The notes: generated by a model from the sequence alone, not told the origin. Shown: positions 43,400-52,303, counted from the stretch's first letter. The stretch: DNA of 61,738 nt from an uncultured Clostridia bacterium (GCA_947630705.1 CANRIK010000009.1:1-61738); one strand, 5' to 3'. Translations and numbers: made by a program.

Positions 43400-44265
43400 A
43401 AGGACTAATTTTAAACAACGCATATTACGAAACTCCCTCCACTCTGTATCAGAGCGAGAGGCTGGCCGCCGAGCTTTCAGAGCTCGGCGTTTCGACGGAT
43501 ATACGGAAAAACGACTTCTTCGGCGCGGAAATCGACGGAGGCAAGCTGAAAAACACAGCTCGCGGCTACGATTTCTGCATATATCTCGACAAGGACAAGT
43601 ATGTGAGCTACGCTCTCGAAAAGCTCGGACTGCGGCTCTTCAACCGCCACGACGCCATTCAGGCCTGCGACGACAAGGCGGTCACGGCTCTCCGGCTCGC
43701 CGACAGCGGCATACCCATGCCTCTGACTCTGCCCGGGTTGCTGTGCTACGAGCCGACGGCGAAAGTCTCTGCCGATACAATCGATTATATTGAAAGCCGC
43801 CTCGGATATCCGATGGTGGCAAAGCACTGCTTCGGTTCTTTGGGGAAGTTCGTCTACAAGATAGACGACAGACGCGAACTCTCCGATATGTGCGAAAAAC
43901 TTCGGTGCGTTCCTCATCTCTTTCAGAAATATATCGCGGAGAGCGCCGGCAGGGATATTCGCGTAATAGTCATAGGCGGCAGAGCCGTCGCAGCGATGGA
44001 GAGAAAATCCGACGCGGATTTCCGCTCCAACATAGAGCTCGGAGCGAGCGCAACGCCCAAGGAATTGGACGGGGAGCTGCGCGCGCTGACCGAGAGGGCG
44101 GCGACTCTCTTGAATCTCGATTATTGCGGCATAGATATTCTCTGCGGACGAGACGGATACCTGCTTTGCGAGGTGAACTCCAACGCATTCTTCGGCGGCA
44201 TGGAGAGAGCCACGGGCATAAACATTGCAAAACTCTATGCCGAGCACATAGTCAAAAACACTTAA
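43396..44265 (+). CDS. RimK-like ATP-grasp ligase
   Basis: The 289-residue protein has the ATP-grasp layout: an N-terminal pre-ATP domain (MKGLILNNAYYETPS), central ATP-binding elements PMVAKHCFGSLGKFVYKI, FQKYIAESAGRDIRVIVIGG, and the metal-binding end GIDILCGRDGYLLCEVNSN with Asp, Glu and Asn. The family forms amide bonds such as glutamate or lysine additions to proteins or peptides, through an acyl phosphate. The partner substrates cannot be told. It is last in the SPFH operon, overlapping its neighbour by ATGA, and ends before a 15-bp terminator stem. Confidence 0.85.
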   Translation: MKGLILNNAYYETPSTLYQSERLAAELSELGVSTDIRKNDFFGAEIDGGKLKNTARGYDFCIYLDKDKYVSYALEKLGLRLFNRHDAIQACDDKAVTALRLADSGIPMPLTLPGLLCYEPTAKVSADTIDYIESRLGYPMVAKHCFGSLGKFVYKIDDRRELSDMCEKLRCVPHLFQKYIAESAGRDIRVIVIGGRAVAAMERKSDADFRSNIELGASATPKELDGELRALTERAATLLNLDYCGIDILCGRDGYLLCEVNSNAFFGGMERATGINIAKLYAEHIVKNT

Positions 44266-44280
44266 ATCTTCAAAACATTG

Positions 44281-44316
44281 AAGCGGCGGACGTTTAAAAA
44301 AACGTCCGCCGCTTTT
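44281..44316 (+). terminator. Terminator of the SPFH operon
   Basis: Fifteen-base arms (44281-44295 and 44300-44314) pair perfectly with a 4-base loop and end in TTTT on the plus strand only, so it acts for the rightward operon. It lies 15 bases after the ATP-grasp stop. Confidence 0.9.
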
Positions 44317-44398
44317 CACTTAACGGTGAATTGTCACTGTATTTTTACGAATTTGTGCGCCGTATCTGCCGTACAAGCCGATAGCGCAAGACTTTTAA

Positions 44399-45877
44399 TT
44401 ACTTCAATCTCGCCCTTCTTACCGCGGTTTGCCAATCGCCGAGCAATTTAATGCGAGCAGTCTCCGACATTTTCGGAGTAAAAACGCGCTCTGTTCTGCG
44501 GTTTTTACGGATCTCCTCGACCGATTTCCAATAACCGCATCCGAGGCCGGCGAGATATGCGGCTCCGAGAGCCGTCGTTTCGGAGATCTCCGGACGCACT
44601 GCCTCGCAAGAGAGTATATCCGCCTGAAACTGCATAAGAAAATTATTTGCGGAGGCTCCGCCGTCCACGGCGAGTGAAGTTATCTTCATTCCGGAGTCCT
44701 TTTCCATTGCCGAAACGATATCGCAAACCTGAAAAGCTATGCTTTCGAGAGCGGCACGGACTATGTGCGCAGAAGTCGTGCCCCTCGTAATTCCCGTGAC
44801 GGTCCCTCTGGCAAAGGGGTCCCAATACGGCGCGCCCAGCCCCGTAAACGCCGGAACCACATAGACTCCGCCGCTGTCCTGAACGCTCTTTGCGCACCTT
44901 TCGCTCTCTTCGGCAGAGGATATCAGTTTCAGTCCGTCGCGCAGCCACTGAACTACGGCGCCGCCGACGAATACGGAACCTTCGAGCACATAGCACGGTT
45001 TGCCGTCTGCCGAAGCCCCGAGAGTTGTGATGAGCCCGTTGCGGCTTTTTACGGGCTTGTCCCCCGTGTTCATCAGAAGGAAACAGCCCGTGCCGTAGGT
45101 GTTCTTGATGTCTCCCTTGCGCGTGCAGAGCTGGCCGAACAGCGCCGCCTGTTGGTCGCCGGCAACGCCGCAGATTTCCGCGCCCGAGAGAACTCCCCAC
45201 TCCGCCTTTCCGAAATCATATATCGAGGGGTGCACTTCCGGAAGCATGCTTTCGGGAATGTCGAAGAGCCGCAAGAGCTCTCTGTCCCAATCGAGAGTAT
45301 GTATATTGAAGAGCATTGTACGGCTGGCGTTGGTGTAGTCGGTGGCAAAAATTTTGCCCTTCGAAAGCTGAAAGAGCAAATAGGTATCCACCGTGCCGAA
45401 ACAGAGTTCGCCGCGCTCGGCGCGCGCACGCACGCCCTCTACGTTGTCTAAAATCCACTTTATTTTCGTGGCCGAAAAGTATGCGTCGGGCACGAGCCCC
45501 GTCTTGTTGTATATCCGCTCCGAAAATCCCTCGTCCACGAGCTTGCGGCAGAAATCGGCCGTTCTGCGGCACTGCCAGACTATGGCGTTCGAGACCGGTT
45601 CGCCCGTGGCTCTGTCCCATACGAGAGTGGTTTCGCGCTGGTTGGTTATGCCTATCGCCGCTATATCCGCCGCCGAAAGTCCGGCTCGCGCAAGCGCTTC
45701 CGCCGCGACCGCCATACATGTGCCGAGGATATCTTTCGGAGAATGTTCCACCCAACCCGGGGTGGGATAGATCTGGCCGAATTCCAACTGCGCCTTTGAA
45801 ATTATCTGCCCGTCGCCGCCGAAAACTATGGCGCGCGAGCTTGTGGTTCCCTGATCCAACGCAAGAATGTATTTCAT
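44399..45877 (-). CDS. glpK: Glycerol kinase
   Basis: GlpK phosphorylates glycerol to sn-glycerol-3-phosphate with ATP, feeding lipid synthesis and glycolysis. The 492-residue FGGY kinase begins [19 protein letters not shown] and has the [17 protein letters not shown] and [20 protein letters not shown] stretches of the family. Length is normal. No glycerol facilitator or dehydrogenase lies beside it, so it stands alone. No Shine-Dalgarno sequence precedes the ATG at 45877; a promoter ends 6 bases before it, predicting a leaderless mRNA. An ATG seven codons upstream would overlap that promoter and is rejected. Confidence 0.95.
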   Translation of the reverse strand: MKYILALDQGTTSSRAIVFGGDGQIISKAQLEFGQIYPTPGWVEHSPKDILGTCMAVAAEALARAGLSAADIAAIGITNQRETTLVWDRATGEPVSNAIVWQCRRTADFCRKLVDEGFSERIYNKTGLVPDAYFSATKIKWILDNVEGVRARAERGELCFGTVDTYLLFQLSKGKIFATDYTNASRTMLFNIHTLDWDRELLRLFDIPESMLPEVHPSIYDFGKAEWGVLSGAEICGVAGDQQAALFGQLCTRKGDIKNTYGTGCFLLMNTGDKPVKSRNGLITTLGASADGKPCYVLEGSVFVGGAVVQWLRDGLKLISSAEESERCAKSVQDSGGVYVVPAFTGLGAPYWDPFARGTVTGITRGTTSAHIVRAALESIAFQVCDIVSAMEKDSGMKITSLAVDGGASANNFLMQFQADILSCEAVRPEISETTALGAAYLAGLGCGYWKSVEEIRKNRRTERVFTPKMSETARIKLLGDWQTAVRRARLK

Positions 45878-45883
45878 AGAAAA

Positions 45884-45912
45884 ATTATAACATATCATCT
45901 GCGACGTTGCAA
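45884..45912 (-). promoter_or_regulatory. Sigma-A promoter of glpK, predicted leaderless
   Basis: TTGCAA (45907-45912), 17 bp, TATAAT (45884-45889) on the minus strand, then TTTTCT and ATG. The +1 is expected on the A of ATG. Confidence 0.75.
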
Positions 45913-45930
45913 TATCCGCGATAAAATTTT

Positions 45931-45972
45931 AATTAAAAGCGCCGCGCGTATTTTCGCGCGGCGCTTTTAATT
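45931..45972. terminator. Long bidirectional terminator
   Basis: Eighteen-base arms (45931-45948 and 45955-45972) pair perfectly around TATTTT and include A/T tracts on both sides, so the stem works in both directions. It ends the GH4/51-residue-ORF transcript before the glpK promoter. Confidence 0.9.
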
Positions 45973-45985
45973 ATCCGATGAGAAC

Positions 45986-46141
45986 TCATTCGTCTTTGCC
46001 GTCTTTATTGTATATTCTGTGAAATTCGGCCACCTCTTCGGGGTCGAGCGAAACTTTCTGAAAGAGCCCCGTGCATTCGTTTGCCGAGGCGCAGCCCTCC
46101 AAAAGCTCCTCTATTTGTTTTCTGCTCTTGCGTTTGCTCAT
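45986..46141 (-). CDS. Short ORF (51 residues) behind the GH4 gene
   Basis: A 51-residue open frame from ATG 46141 to TGA 45986, starting MSKRKSRKQIEELLEG and ending NKDGKDE. It is basic at the start, acidic at the end, and contains two Cys (17 and 23). It lies 40 bases behind the GH4 stop and directly before a strong terminator, so it is co-transcribed. No clear Shine-Dalgarno sequence is present, and no family is recognised. Neat positioning between stop and terminator supports a real gene, but proof is lacking. Confidence 0.45.
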   Translation of the reverse strand: MSKRKSRKQIEELLEGCASANECTGLFQKVSLDPEEVAEFHRIYNKDGKDE

Positions 46142-46181
46142 ACCGTAAGTCTGCGCAAATCAACAAAAGTTATTCAATCTT

Positions 46182-47579
46182 TTATAATTTTCTCATATCG
46201 TAAAAATCTTTCAAATAGGGCGAAGTCGCCTCCGCCATCTCTTTAAACAGCGCGTATGCACTGTCTACGGAGAGCCCCGAACAGAGGGGCTGATTTACGA
46301 ACGAAGCGAAAATCTCTTCGAAATCCCTGTGCTTTATACCCGAATAGCAAGTCTCTATGTTCATGCCGTTGCGATAGACGAGGTTGGCCACAGCCGGAGG
46401 CAATCTGTCGGCGACCACGGGCTTTACGGAATCGGCGTCGAATACGCAGTTGGTTTCCACCACCATTCCGAGGGGCATATCCCGCATCTGTCCGAGGTTA
46501 GGCATATTGACGTTTGAAACTATCTTCCCCTTGCCGAGCACAGCCTGCATGAGGAAGGTGGCCTCCTCGTCGGAATGTACTACGTTGACGGGCTTTTTGC
46601 CGGCGGCGAAGAGTTCGCTCTCCTCCACTTTCGCCTTGCAGTCCGAGCGCCGATAATCGACGCTCGTCAGATGATAGAGCCATTTTTTCACCGTTTCGGG
46701 GTCCTTTATATACCACTCGTTGTTCATAAACTCCACGAGGTGTCTGTCTCCGGCGGCGGCGAGCACGCCGTAGCGGCGGAAGAGGTCGAGCTTTACCTTG
46801 TTGCCGTACAAAAAGGGATTGGAGCCCATATGGTCGTCCTTTTGAAAGCCTATCTGCTCGCAATAACCCCTTTCGTAGTAGAGCGCCGAAAACTCCGGCA
46901 AAAGCGCCAGAAGATCCGTATCTTTATATCTCGCCTTCGTTATCCAAGTAAAATGGTTGATTCCGCAGGCGTCTATGGATATTTCGTGTCGGTCGGGACG
47001 GGGCACTTTGAGGATTTCCGCGGCGACGCATGCGAGAAGCTCCTGCGCATGGAACACCTCGTGACAGCAACCGAAGGCCTTCGCCTCGGGGAATACGTCG
47101 TAGAGCGTCTTGGTGCATATGGACATCGGATTGGTGAAATTTATAATCCATGCCTTCGGGCATGTTTCGGCAATCTCCCTTGCAAAACCCTCGTACAGAG
47201 GCACAGTGCGCATTGCCCGAAGCACTCCGCCCGGGCCCACGGTGTCGCCCACGGACTGATATATGCCGTACTTTTCCGGCAAATGCACATCGACCGCCAT
47301 CTCGTCGAAAGTACCCGGGAGAATGGAACACACGACGAAATCCGCGCCTTTGAGCGCTTCCTTTAAAGTATCGCAGACCGTATATCTCCACTTCGAAACC
47401 GTGCGCCTGTCGGCGTTGATTTTTTCGCCTATTTTCATGTTGCGCACGGCCGCCGGTTTGTCGATATCGTACAGAGCTATCTCTCCGCACATGCCCTCCG
47501 TCAGCGCGAGGTCATACATGAACACCCTCGCCCACATCTTGGAACCGCCGCCTATATAGGCTATTTTTATTTCATTCAT
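46182..47579 (-). CDS. Family 4 glycoside hydrolase
   Basis: The 465-residue enzyme belongs to GH4, which cleaves glycosides by an NAD+- and Mn2+-dependent oxidation-elimination route in the cytoplasm. The NAD site is IAYIGGGSKMWARVFMYDL. Metal and specificity residues are in GCCHEVFHAQ and the GINHFTW stretch. A Cys-His pair points to non-phosphorylated alpha-glucosides, alpha-galactosides or alpha-galacturonides rather than 6-phospho-beta-glucosides. No PTS or sugar transporter is adjacent. GGGGGATAGCT precedes the ATG. The promoter overlaps an 18-bp palindrome, implying substrate-controlled expression. Confidence 0.9.
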   Translation of the reverse strand: MNEIKIAYIGGGSKMWARVFMYDLALTEGMCGEIALYDIDKPAAVRNMKIGEKINADRRTVSKWRYTVCDTLKEALKGADFVVCSILPGTFDEMAVDVHLPEKYGIYQSVGDTVGPGGVLRAMRTVPLYEGFAREIAETCPKAWIINFTNPMSICTKTLYDVFPEAKAFGCCHEVFHAQELLACVAAEILKVPRPDRHEISIDACGINHFTWITKARYKDTDLLALLPEFSALYYERGYCEQIGFQKDDHMGSNPFLYGNKVKLDLFRRYGVLAAAGDRHLVEFMNNEWYIKDPETVKKWLYHLTSVDYRRSDCKAKVEESELFAAGKKPVNVVHSDEEATFLMQAVLGKGKIVSNVNMPNLGQMRDMPLGMVVETNCVFDADSVKPVVADRLPPAVANLVYRNGMNIETCYSGIKHRDFEEIFASFVNQPLCSGLSVDSAYALFKEMAEATSPYLKDFYDMRKL

Positions 47580-47605
47580 AGCTATCCCCCTTAATCTGTA
47601 TTCCG

Positions 47606-47641
47606 CAGATATAATTATATCTGACGCAATTCATAAGTCAA
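47606..47641 (-). promoter_or_regulatory. Promoter with 18-bp palindromic operator, GH4 gene
   Basis: TTGACT (47636-47641), 16 bp, TATAAT (47614-47619) on the minus strand. The -10 box lies inside the perfect palindrome CAGATATAATTATATCTG (47606-47623). Its core TATAATTATA is also the centre of the glucokinase-operon palindrome, but the outer bases differ. Confidence 0.75.
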
Positions 47642-47648
47642 TACGTAT

Positions 47649-47843
47649 TTACTTTTTTCCCTTGCGAGGGAGTTTGCCGTCGCTCCGACTTCCGACGTCG
47701 CCGCCCTCTTTTTTGTCCGCGTCCTCGCCGTCGGGCTCATCGTCTTCGAGCCGCCCGAGCATCTTCGTAATCTGCTCGTCGGAAAGCTCTTCGCTCATTT
47801 TCGCAAGTTTGCCGTAAGCGAGTTTGTCGTGATGAATGGTCAT
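47649..47843 (-). CDS. Small charged protein of unknown function
   Basis: A 64-residue protein starting MTIHHDKLAYGKLAKM, chosen because AAGAGG lies six bases before the ATG at 47843. It has a helical first half (SEELSDEQITKMLGRL) and a disordered, charged tail ending KLPRKGKK. No domain is recognised. It is the last gene of the trpS-led operon, 10 bp behind the RlmD-like gene. Nothing in sequence suggests a function beyond a possible nucleic-acid-associated tail. Confidence 0.6.
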   Translation of the reverse strand: MTIHHDKLAYGKLAKMSEELSDEQITKMLGRLEDDEPDGEDADKKEGGDVGSRSDGKLPRKGKK

Positions 47844-47853
47844 ATTACGCCTC

Positions 47854-49215
47854 TTAACGATTTTTATTTTCGAGTACCACAAGAGTCTCCACGTGACGGG
47901 TCTGCGGAAACATGTCGAACGGCGTAACGGACGCCGCCTCGAAACGGCCTTTCGAACATTCCGTGATTATTTTCAGGTCGCGTGCAAGCGTGGCCGGATT
48001 GCACGATATCAGAATTATCTTATCCGCGTCGGTCTCGCCCAGCTTTTCAGCAACGGAACGCTCCATACCCTTACGGGGAGGGTCGCACACTATTATCTTC
48101 TTGCCGTCAGTTGCGGAGAGCACGCCGTCCAGCTTGTCCTCCACCCTGCCGCAGACGTTTATCATTTTGCCCTTCAATCCGTTCCTCTCGCACAGCTCGT
48201 CGGCGCAGAGAGAAGCCTCTCTCACCGCCTCCACACCGTAGGCCCTTTTGCATGCCTTCGCGAGCATCGCCGTGAGAAGTCCGCCGCCCGAATACAGGTC
48301 CACCGCCTCGCAATCCGCGCCGGCTTCTGCCAAAACGCGCGAATAGAGCTTGTTCCTTACGTCGTCGTTCACCTGCACGAAAGTTTCCGCGCCGGCGCTG
48401 TATGTTATGCCGTTCTCCTCCGCTTCGAAGCGACCTTCGCCGCGGCAAACCAGCCATTTGTCCGAAAAGATAACGTTGCCCGTAGAATTATTTATATTCA
48501 AAAGAAAGGTAAAGTCTTTAAAGATTTTTTCAAGCTCTTTCAAAAGAACTTCCGCGTCGATCCTTTTTGTGACGACGAGCGCGACTATGAATTTGCCCTT
48601 TATCTCCCTGACAACTATCTGCCGCAACTCGCCCTCGCGCGTTCTCTCGTCATAGCCCCTGTAACCGGTGACCCGTGAATATTTTTTCACTGCGGAGATA
48701 ACCTCTTTTATCCACTCCGCCTGTATAAGACAGTCGTCGGCGGAAACTATTCTGTGACTGCGCCTCGCATAGAAACCGAGCACGGTATTCCCCCCGTCGT
48801 CCGTGCCTATCGGCAGAGCGACCTTGTTTCGATAGCGATACTCCGCTCGGCAGGCGGTTACGGGCTCCACCGAAAGGGATATTCCGCCTATCTTTCTCAA
48901 AGTGGACGCCACAAGCTCCCTCTTGAAGGCGAGCTGCGCGGAGTATTTCATATGTTGAAGATCGCAACCTCCGCACTTTTTGAAAAGAGGGCACGGCGGC
49001 TCCGTTCGGTCGGGCGAAAAATCGGAAATTTCCTCCGCCTTGCCGTACGCCGCCTTTCCGCCGTCCGTGATTTTCAGAGCTCTGAATTTCACCCTTTCGC
49101 CGACAAGACAAAAAGGCACAAACGCCGTTGTGCCTTCCGTTTTTATTATCGCCTCTCCGGCGCTTCCGAGCGCCTCCGCGACGCCTTCGTACAATCCGTT
49201 TTTCACCATGCTCAT
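47854..49215 (-). CDS. 23S rRNA (uracil-5-)-methyltransferase, RlmD/RlmCD type
   Basis: The 453-residue protein methylates a uridine of 23S rRNA with SAM. It has an N-terminal TRAM-like beta domain, the 4Fe-4S motif CPLFKKCGGC plus a later Cys, and a C-terminal methyltransferase with VDLYSGGGLLTAML, ICDPPRKGMERS-like text (VCDPPRKGME) and the catalytic ISCNPATLARDL. The ATG overlaps the stop of the upstream membrane-protein gene (ATGA) with AGGATAAGAAA ahead; a longer reading overlaps that gene by 46 bp and is rejected. RlmD, RlmCD and TrmA-like members cannot be told apart from sequence alone. Confidence 0.9.
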   Translation of the reverse strand: MSMVKNGLYEGVAEALGSAGEAIIKTEGTTAFVPFCLVGERVKFRALKITDGGKAAYGKAEEISDFSPDRTEPPCPLFKKCGGCDLQHMKYSAQLAFKRELVASTLRKIGGISLSVEPVTACRAEYRYRNKVALPIGTDDGGNTVLGFYARRSHRIVSADDCLIQAEWIKEVISAVKKYSRVTGYRGYDERTREGELRQIVVREIKGKFIVALVVTKRIDAEVLLKELEKIFKDFTFLLNINNSTGNVIFSDKWLVCRGEGRFEAEENGITYSAGAETFVQVNDDVRNKLYSRVLAEAGADCEAVDLYSGGGLLTAMLAKACKRAYGVEAVREASLCADELCERNGLKGKMINVCGRVEDKLDGVLSATDGKKIIVCDPPRKGMERSVAEKLGETDADKIILISCNPATLARDLKIITECSKGRFEAASVTPFDMFPQTRHVETLVVLENKNR

Positions 49216-49775
49216 TTTCTTATCCTGTAAATAAGGGAGTTTATCATTATCTGACATCTGAATATGAGAAAATCATATATGAGAAACACGACTGCGCCGA
49301 CTATGGGAATGAGGATATATATGTAGTTTTTCAGATACTCAAATAGTTGAGTCCGTAAAATTCCGTCGCCGATAAGTCCGTAGACCATCATAAAATATCC
49401 GGCGTAAAGCGTGCCTATAAACCATATCGCTTTCAAGGCATAAGCCAGCCAGCGATTGACTTTAAAGCGGATTTGCAGAGCGTTTGCGAGCGGATGGAGT
49501 CCGAAAAACATTATGAACGGGAGAAGATCCCAGAATTTCGCCACGGCGCCTAAAATCACCGTAAGTATGCAGGTGCCCAGATAGGCGAGGAATCCGCCCA
49601 GAAAAAACTGTTTGGAGAGCGGAACCATCAACGCGAGCACGGCAATAAGATACCACAGCCCCAGAAAATATCCTCCGGCGCCGAGAATACCGAGCGACAG
49701 AAAGAGCACGGCGACGGCGCAGGAAATTGCCGATAACGCTATTTCAAAGGATTTGGAATACTTGTTTTTTCCCAT
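49212..49775 (-). CDS. Polytopic membrane protein of unknown function
   Basis: A 187-residue protein with five or six membrane helices: about 11-35, 38-52, 56-80, 84-100, 110-135 and 148-172. The N-terminus is basic (MGKNKYSKSF), and the helix order resembles small ECF-like or permease-like proteins, but no motif allows a call. It begins two bases after the stop of the J-like gene (TGATATG) without a separate binding site, so translation is coupled. It overlaps the methyltransferase by ATGA. Confidence 0.75.
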   Translation of the reverse strand: MGKNKYSKSFEIALSAISCAVAVLFLSLGILGAGGYFLGLWYLIAVLALMVPLSKQFFLGGFLAYLGTCILTVILGAVAKFWDLLPFIMFFGLHPLANALQIRFKVNRWLAYALKAIWFIGTLYAGYFMMVYGLIGDGILRTQLFEYLKNYIYILIPIVGAVVFLIYDFLIFRCQIMINSLIYRIRK

Positions 49776-49776
49776 A

Positions 49777-50400
49777 TCAGCGACAGCATGAGTCGCACAT
49801 ACAGCTTATGCAAAGATAGGTATAGCAGCAATCGATGCAGTTGGCGCAAAACCCTCCGCCCATCTGATCCTGCGGAGCGGGACTGTTCATATTCTGACCC
49901 TGATATTGACTCTGATATCCGCCCTGTGCGTTGGGTTGAGGATTGGAGTTTATCTTATCGTTTAACTTGCGATAAGTTTCCTTGTATTTATCGTTATTGG
50001 GTTCGAGCTGTATGGCAATTTCAAGCTGTTTTTTGCTCTCGTTTATCCAATTCTTGCGATAAAAAACCACACTCTGCAAATAATGCCACTGCGCAGTTCT
50101 CTCGTTGAAACTGTCGAGAACGTGCTGCGCTTCGGCAATATTTCCGGCTTTCAGCAACTCCTCGACTTTCGAAAAGGAAGCTCCGCCGTCCTCCGCCGCC
50201 GCATTCTCGCTGATTTCGGTCATCAGCTCCTGATAGGCAACGTCTATCTTGTTGAGCATTTTGGCGGCGTTATTTCCCTTTTCACCGTCCGAAAAACGCT
50301 CTTCGAGATATTTCGCGCGCAACTCTTCGTAAGCCTTCGTTATCTCCTCGGCGGTTGCGCTCTCTCCGAGCCCCAATATGTCAAGATTTTTTTTGTTCAT
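49777..50400 (-). CDS. J-like/TPR protein with cysteine-rich tail
   Basis: The 207-residue protein starts with a J-domain-like region (LDILGLGESATAEEITKAYEEL) lacking the HPD tripeptide needed to stimulate Hsp70. A TPR-like segment (80-150) follows (AGNIAEAQHVLDSF, ESKKQLEIAIQLEPNNDKY), then a Gln/Asn-rich linker (155-185). The tail of about 25 residues holds nine Cys (CANCIDCCYTYLC, CMCDSCC), likely a metal site or anchor. Two adjacent ATGs exist; the second has the better spacing from AAAGGAG. It overlaps the DUF5685 gene by 20 bp. J-like/DUF5685 pairs recur in Clostridia; function is unknown. Confidence 0.75.
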   Translation of the reverse strand: MNKKNLDILGLGESATAEEITKAYEELRAKYLEERFSDGEKGNNAAKMLNKIDVAYQELMTEISENAAAEDGGASFSKVEELLKAGNIAEAQHVLDSFNERTAQWHYLQSVVFYRKNWINESKKQLEIAIQLEPNNDKYKETYRKLNDKINSNPQPNAQGGYQSQYQGQNMNSPAPQDQMGGGFCANCIDCCYTYLCISCMCDSCCR

Positions 50401-51262
50401 CATGAACTCCTTTGCTTCCGCAGCTCTTACCGTAAAAAATTTCCCTCGATTTCAGAGGTATGCCGCGGAGAATTATATTGTCAGTAAGGTCGTGATTGAA
50501 TTTGAAATTTATTCCGGCAAGTCCCTCGCGCATGTCGGCGAATAAAACGTCTAAAATAAATTTCAGTTCTTCGCCGTATTTCTCTGTCATTTCCTCGCGA
50601 GAGCGCAGACCGTATGCGTTGAGCAGAACGTTATATCCGCCCTTTTTCACGTCCTTTTCGAAGTCGTCGAGGGCGTCGATTATATATACCCATTTGCCGA
50701 GGCTGTAAAACAGCTTGTCGGTGCAATCGGAAGCCCGCTCGCCGAGGGCGTAACGCGAGAGCGAAAGCATCATCTGCGCCGTCGGCTCCGCCGCCTCGTC
50801 GATAGACGCGCAGCCCCTCTTTTCGAGCTCCGCCTGCCTCTCGGTCTGCTCCCCTATTATCTCCGCGATGCGCGGATGCTTCTTTCTCGCCCTTTTAAAT
50901 CCGCGCCTTATGAATATGCGCAGAGCTCCCCTCGCTTCGCCGTCGCGCTTGTCGTCGCACAGCTTGAAGTAAGCCAGCGCAGTGTTCGCGCAACCGAGCA
51001 TTACGGTGACGTCGTCCGGCTCCGCGACGGGGCGCCGCCTGAACCAGTGCACGATACACCTCTTTTTCTCTATTTTTACGTCCTCTCCGCGGATATTATG
51101 AACGAGCGCCGAAACAAAGGCCATATCGTAAGTGAGCGTCGTCCGCGCGCACTGTCCGCAGCCCCTGCCTATGCTCTTGCAAAGTCCGCAGTAGACAGCC
51201 TTGTACAGCGTTTCGTCCTTTTTGAAGAGATAGGGCGTATCGGGAGAAATGTAACCGAACAT
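50381..51262 (-). CDS. DUF5685 family protein
   Basis: The 293-residue protein begins MFGYISPDTPYLFKKDETLYKAVYCGLCKSIGR, as DUF5685 members do, and is rich in helices. Conserved Cys (CGLC, CGQC) and acidic residues near IDALDDFEKDVKKGGYNVL suggest a helical metal- or isoprenoid-related fold. I know no assigned biochemical role. AAGGGA precedes the ATG. It lies 12 bp behind trpS and overlaps the J-like gene by 20 bp, so both are co-translated. The J-like partner's Cys-rich tail and these Cys pairs may cooperate, which is speculation. Confidence 0.8.
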   Translation of the reverse strand: MFGYISPDTPYLFKKDETLYKAVYCGLCKSIGRGCGQCARTTLTYDMAFVSALVHNIRGEDVKIEKKRCIVHWFRRRPVAEPDDVTVMLGCANTALAYFKLCDDKRDGEARGALRIFIRRGFKRARKKHPRIAEIIGEQTERQAELEKRGCASIDEAAEPTAQMMLSLSRYALGERASDCTDKLFYSLGKWVYIIDALDDFEKDVKKGGYNVLLNAYGLRSREEMTEKYGEELKFILDVLFADMREGLAGINFKFNHDLTDNIILRGIPLKSREIFYGKSCGSKGVHDEQKKS

Positions 51263-51274
51263 TATTATTCCCTT

Positions 51275-52273
51275 TTAGATTTGGTAAAAGCCTATCTTTT
51301 TATACACTTTGAAGAGCGTTTTGCCGGCCGTGCGCGCCGCGCGCTCCGCTCCCGATTTCAATATGGAATCGAGATATTGTCTGTCGGCAAGAATTCTGGC
51401 CTGCTCCGCCTGCAAGGGCGCGAGCTTGTCCGCCACGGCCTCGCCGACCGCCGCCTTGAATTCACCGTAGCCCCTGCCGTCAAACTCTGCCTCGGCCTCT
51501 TCGACGCTCTTGTCCGCAAAAACCGAATATATAGTAAGCAAATTGGACACCCCGGGCTTGTTTTCGGGGTCGAATCTTATCGTGGACTGGCTGTCGGTTA
51601 CGGCGCGTTTGAATTTTCTTATGATAGTGTCCCTGTCGTCGGAGAGAAATACCGAACCGTTGGGATTTTCGACCGATTTCGACATCTTTTTGGAGGGGTC
51701 CTGCAAGTCGTTTATCTTTGCCCCTACCTTCATAAAAAGTCCCTCGGGCACGGTGAACGTGGGCGAGAAGGCGTTATTGAAGCGTTGGGCTATGTCGCGC
51801 GCTATTTCGAGGTGCTGACGCTGGTCCTCGCCGACGGGCACGTACTGCGCCTGATACAGGAGAATGTCCGCCGCCATGAGCACGGGGTAATCCATAAGTC
51901 CCATATTCACGTTTTCCGCGTGACGGGCGGATTTGTCCTTGAACTGGGTCATTCTCTCCATTTCCCCGACGTACGTGAAAGTGTTCAGAACCCAGCAAAG
52001 TTCCGCGTGCGCGGATACGTGCGATTGCACGTAGAGGCAACATTTTTCGGGGTCTATGCCGCACGCCACATACAGAGCGAGCAGAGCGAGAGTTTTCTTG
52101 CGGAGCTCCGCCGGATCCTGCCGCACCGTTATCGCGTGCATATTGGCAATGGAAAAATAACAGTCGTAGTTTTCCTGCAAGTTGAGCCAATTCTTTATTG
52201 CCCCGACATAGTTGCCTATGGTGAGATTATTGGTCGGCTGTATGGCCGAATACAGAGTCTTTCTTTCTTCCAT
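51275..52273 (-). CDS. trpS: Tryptophanyl-tRNA synthetase
   Basis: TrpS charges tRNA-Trp. The class I enzyme of 332 residues has the HIGH-equivalent TIGNYVGAIKNW, the GEDQRQHLEIARDIA segment and KMSKS. Length is typical. It is the first gene of an operon with DUF5685, the J-like protein, a membrane protein, an rRNA methyltransferase and a 64-residue protein. Only a short leader precedes it, with no T-box. The Shine-Dalgarno sequence is weak. Confidence 0.97.
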   Translation of the reverse strand: MEERKTLYSAIQPTNNLTIGNYVGAIKNWLNLQENYDCYFSIANMHAITVRQDPAELRKKTLALLALYVACGIDPEKCCLYVQSHVSAHAELCWVLNTFTYVGEMERMTQFKDKSARHAENVNMGLMDYPVLMAADILLYQAQYVPVGEDQRQHLEIARDIAQRFNNAFSPTFTVPEGLFMKVGAKINDLQDPSKKMSKSVENPNGSVFLSDDRDTIIRKFKRAVTDSQSTIRFDPENKPGVSNLLTIYSVFADKSVEEAEAEFDGRGYGEFKAAVGEAVADKLAPLQAEQARILADRQYLDSILKSGAERAARTAGKTLFKVYKKIGFYQI

Positions 52274-52303
52274 AATCTGAATTTCCGAAATCTATTCGGT
52301 TTC

